From positions 1 to 7,499 of the forward strand of contig DAOWMW010000058.1 in NCBI GenBank assembly GCA_030642865.1: a stretch of 7,499 nt of DNA, in the 5' to 3' direction. Below are positions 5,721 through 7,499 of the stretch, one piece after another. A program made the position numbers and the translations under genes. Below the pieces are notes generated by a model. That model was not told the DNA's origin. It was given only the letters and a program-made list of their open reading frames with translations, and searched no databases. The stretch is from Desulfobacteraceae bacterium. Lineage in GTDB: Bacteria > Desulfobacterota > Desulfobacteria > Desulfobacterales > BuS5. Position 1 is the stretch's first letter. Each line of letters begins with the position of its first letter.

Positions 5721-5777
5721 TTCATCCCCAATCCTTATTTTTTCCCGGGATTGAAGAAACCATTACGGAATTTTATT

Positions 5778-6389
5778 ATGGATAAAAAAATATCAATAGA
5801 TCAACTGGTAAAAGCCGAGTGGGATATGTTCCAACTGGTGCAGAATACCGGTGGAAGGGCCTCATGCCAGGAGGATTTCACCACCTTTGAAATAATGAGA
5901 TCATGTCAGTTTAAAAGCTGGTCAGATGCAGCTTTGGAAAGCTATTTTGATGATCTTGAAAATGCCAGTCAGGGTGGGAGAAATCTAATTACGGAAAAAT
6001 ATGCCAGGATGATGGAGTCCACATCTCCAAAAGAATATCGTAAGATAAAACGGCAGCTTCCTCCTGTTCATCCAGACGTTCATGAGCTTATTGGGAAAAC
6101 ACTTAAAATTCTTCTTGCCTGTGAAGAGGACCTTATCAGGAAATATCCCAATGTAACAAAAAGGGGAAGGGTGCTGTACAGCTCCGAGGATACACCTGTT
6201 GCAACATCAAAGGAAACTTATTTTAAGGGGGAACTTGCAACATACTCCTTAAAAACCCTCCGTCTTTATTATGAGCATATCTCTGGACTTGAATCCAGGG
6301 GGGAGAATGTCTCTGAAACAGTACTTCTGGAGACTGTTAAAAGGTACGGCTATGCTTCTTTGCAAGATGCAAACAGCGAATTAACATAG
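5778..6389 (+). CDS. DUF4125-family protein, function unknown
   Basis: The sequence matches what I recall of the DUF4125 family: EWDMFQ (14-19), GGRASCQ (25-31), FEIMR (37-41), the NLITEKYARMMEST block (69-82), SSEDTP (135-140), GELATYS (151-157) and YGYASL (190-195). These are spread over all 203 residues, so the gene appears complete. It is soluble and charged, with no signal peptide or membrane segment. No biochemical function is known to me. I prefer ATG 5778 because the conserved part starts a few residues later; a TTG at 5751 would add nine residues, and neither has a strong ribosome site. It stands divergent to ilvN, where ilvB might be expected, and upstream of lysC, which suggests but does not show a link to amino acid metabolism. 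Confidence 0.85.
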   Translation: MDKKISIDQLVKAEWDMFQLVQNTGGRASCQEDFTTFEIMRSCQFKSWSDAALESYFDDLENASQGGRNLITEKYARMMESTSPKEYRKIKRQLPPVHPDVHELIGKTLKILLACEEDLIRKYPNVTKRGRVLYSSEDTPVATSKETYFKGELATYSLKTLRLYYEHISGLESRGENVSETVLLETVKRYGYASLQDANSELT

Positions 6390-6408
6390 ATCTTACAATA
6401 AAGATTTA

Positions 6409-6472
6409 GTAACTATTCAGCTACACTGATTCAGTTTATATCTGTTGTTATAGGTATTGGCTGAATAGTTAC
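6409..6472. repeat. 64-bp segment bounded by 13-bp perfect inverted repeats
   Basis: The 13 bases GTAACTATTCAGC at 6409-6421 recur as the exact reverse complement at 6460-6472, with 38 bp between them. It begins 20 bp after the DUF4125-like stop. The perfect arms could be the remnant ends of a small transposable element or a transcript-ending hairpin. No T-run follows and no clear target duplication is seen (AAGATTTA against AAGGTGTT), so the nature is open. Confidence 0.6.
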
Positions 6473-6482
6473 AAGGTGTTAA

Positions 6483-6639
6483 GGGCTCGCGCAAAAATAA
6501 CTTAACATTTTAAGCGCCGATGCATCCCCCCTGACTGCGTTACAAAAGTGCAGGAATATCCTGATGTTACTGCACTTTTGCGCCTTGCCAGGCGGGCGCC
6601 TCAACACTTAAAATTGCTAATTTATTTTTGTGCGAACCC
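6483..6639 (+). repeat. 157-bp imperfect palindromic element, copy 2 (MITE-like)
   Basis: It has the same length as copy 1 at 911-1067 and lies in the opposite orientation. Its ends are GGGCTCGCGC and, on the other strand, GGGTTCGCAC, with TAA outside each end. The central stem here is perfect over 11 bp: CAAAAGTGCAG (6543-6553) with CTGCACTTTTG (6570-6580). It fills the gap between the DUF4125-like gene and lysC, ending 58 bp before the lysC start, so it probably contributes sequence to the lysC leader or promoter. Confidence 0.85.
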
Positions 6640-6697
6640 TAAGCTGTGCGGTTAGTCTGCAAGTTTTTTTTAAAAAAAATAATATGGAAAAGTGCAA

Positions 6698-7499
6698 ATG
6701 AGTTTAATTGTTCAAAAATATGGTGGAACATCGGTAGCAGATATTGATAAACTTCGTAATGTTGCAAAGAGGGTTGCCCTGGCCTGGGATGATGGGGACG
6801 ACGTTGTTGTTGTTCTTTCAGCCATGGCAGGTGTAACAGATGGAATTATAGATTTGGCCGGTCAGGCATCGAATTCGCCTGACAAAAGGGAGCTTGACGT
6901 GCTTCTTGCCACGGGAGAGCAGACCACAGTAGCTCTTTTGGCCATAATATTACTTTCAATGGATTACCCTGCACAGTCCCTTTTGGGTTTTCAGGCAGAT
7001 GTTAAAACAGACTCTGCCCATGGAAAAGCGCGGATACTGGACATAGATGCCGGCAGAATCAAAAAGCTTGTCAGCGAAAGGAAAATAGTTATTGTTGCAG
7101 GATTTCAGGGACATAATAAATTTGGTGACATCACAACTCTGGGCAGAGGCGGATCCGATACATCCGCCGTTGCCATAGCTGCGGCTCTTGAGGCTGATTC
7201 CTGTGAAATTTATACAGATGTTAATGGGATTTACACGGCTGATCCCAATGTTTGCAAAAAAGCTGTGAAACTGGATAAGATTTCCTATGATGAAATGCTT
7301 GAAATGTCGAGTCTGGGAGCCAAGGTTCTCCAGATACGTTCGGTTGAATTTGCAAAAAAATTTAATGTGCCTGTACATGTGAGATCATCATTTACCCAGG
7401 AGGATGGAACAATGGTAATTAGTGAAGACGCCGATATGGAACGGCTGGTTGTCTCTGGTGTAACCAGTAACAAGGATGAGGCAAGAATAACCTTGAAAA
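6698..7499 (+). CDS. lysC: Aspartate kinase, N-terminal part (runs off right edge)
   Basis: LysC phosphorylates aspartate with ATP, the first step to lysine, threonine, methionine and diaminopimelate. The open frame gives 267 of about 405 residues. The kinase domain shows KYGGTSV (7-13), LATGEQ (70-75), GFQGHN (135-140), the GRGGSDTSA block (149-157) and YTDVNGIYTADP (172-183). The first ACT domain starts near 248 (LERLVVSGV-like strand, here ERLVVSGV 248-255). GGAAAAG upstream supports ATG 6698. The single kinase domain without a homoserine dehydrogenase fusion can be judged only as far as the window goes. An in-frame ATG at 7412 with a strong ribosome site may start a nested beta subunit. 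No lysine riboswitch is visible upstream. Confidence 0.95.
   Translation, partial: MSLIVQKYGGTSVADIDKLRNVAKRVALAWDDGDDVVVVLSAMAGVTDGIIDLAGQASNSPDKRELDVLLATGEQTTVALLAIILLSMDYPAQSLLGFQADVKTDSAHGKARILDIDAGRIKKLVSERKIVIVAGFQGHNKFGDITTLGRGGSDTSAVAIAAALEADSCEIYTDVNGIYTADPNVCKKAVKLDKISYDEMLEMSSLGAKVLQIRSVEFAKKFNVPVHVRSSFTQEDGTMVISEDADMERLVVSGVTSNKDEARITLK
7398..7414 (+). promoter_or_regulatory. Internal ribosome site and start for a nested aspartokinase beta subunit (candidate)
   Basis: AGGAGG at 7398-7403 stands 8 nt before ATG 7412-7414, which is in frame with lysC at Met239. Nested alpha/beta aspartokinases of Bacillus, Corynebacterium and Pseudomonas start their beta subunit near residue 245-251, at the head of the ACT domains. 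A second in-frame ATG at 7436 (Met247) is closer to that position but lacks a good ribosome site. The AGGAGG codes for part of Gln-Glu-Asp, so chance is possible. Confidence 0.45.

Noticed and set aside
5751..5777. TTG start for the DUF4125-like gene
   Set aside because: No ribosome site precedes it, and the family-like region begins after the ATG at 5778; it cannot be wholly excluded.
6664..6679. T-tract followed by A-tract before lysC
   Set aside because: It is self-complementary but low in complexity, with no GC stem, so I do not call it a terminator or a bent promoter element.
6390..6697. Lysine riboswitch or T-box upstream of lysC
   Set aside because: The region is taken up by the 13-bp inverted repeat and the 157-bp element; no riboswitch or T-box core motifs are seen.
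6684..6701. Five-codon ORF (ATG 6684 to TGA 6701) overlapping the lysC start
   Set aside because: It is too short to judge, and its bases form the ribosome site of lysC; most likely chance.
6956..7473. Two minus-strand open frames opposite lysC
   Set aside because: The plus-strand frame is unmistakable aspartate kinase; these are shadows.
1..7499. CRISPR array, tRNA, rRNA, toxin-antitoxin or defence genes
   Set aside because: I found no regularly spaced direct repeats, no cloverleaf-like sequence and no protein of such families.

Overview
The window holds part of a bacterial chromosome with a moderately AT-rich base composition. The gene content is branched-chain amino acid synthesis, non-mevalonate isoprenoid synthesis, an adenosylcobalamin-type acyl-CoA mutase, aspartate kinase and a DUF4125-like protein. 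Together with the many intergenic palindromes, this fits an anaerobic Desulfobacterota member, most like the sulfate-reducing Desulfobacteraceae. That placement is inferred from protein style and remembered relatives, not from a search.

Layout. A minus-strand block fills the left three quarters. Read in its own direction it runs ilvN (5522-5034), ilvC (4928-3867), a possible 28-codon linker ORF (3867-3781), leuA (3784-2252), a gap of about 720 bp, ispF (1531-1037), and the N-terminal half of a divergent methylmalonyl-CoA-mutase-family protein (843 to beyond position 1). A small cysteine-rich ORF (2078-2260, plus) lies in the leuA-ispF gap and converges on the end of leuA. To the right on the plus strand are a DUF4125-like gene (5778-6389) and the 5' two thirds of lysC (6698 to beyond 7499).

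How the genes work together. IlvN is the regulatory subunit of acetolactate synthase. IlvC reduces and isomerises acetolactate, and LeuA diverts 2-ketoisovalerate into leucine. LysC opens the aspartate family (Lys, Thr, Met and, through threonine, Ile). The catalytic ilvB gene, expected just upstream of ilvN, is absent; a large palindrome and the divergent DUF4125-like gene occupy that place. IlvC resembles the fungal/Bacteroidetes branch of ketol-acid reductoisomerases.

The strongest structure outside genes is a set of imperfect palindromes in nearly every long intergenic gap. Two copies of one 157-bp element (911-1067 and 6483-6639, opposite orientation) keep their central stem through paired base changes, and one copy supplies the last residues and stop codon of ispF. 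Unrelated palindromes lie at about 1826-1909, 1970-2039, 5555-5720 and 6409-6472. I see no defence system, CRISPR array, tRNA, rRNA, intact transposase or recognisable riboswitch. No complete new system is evident; the palindromic elements, the mutase active site and the ilvC-leuA linker are the points most worth following.
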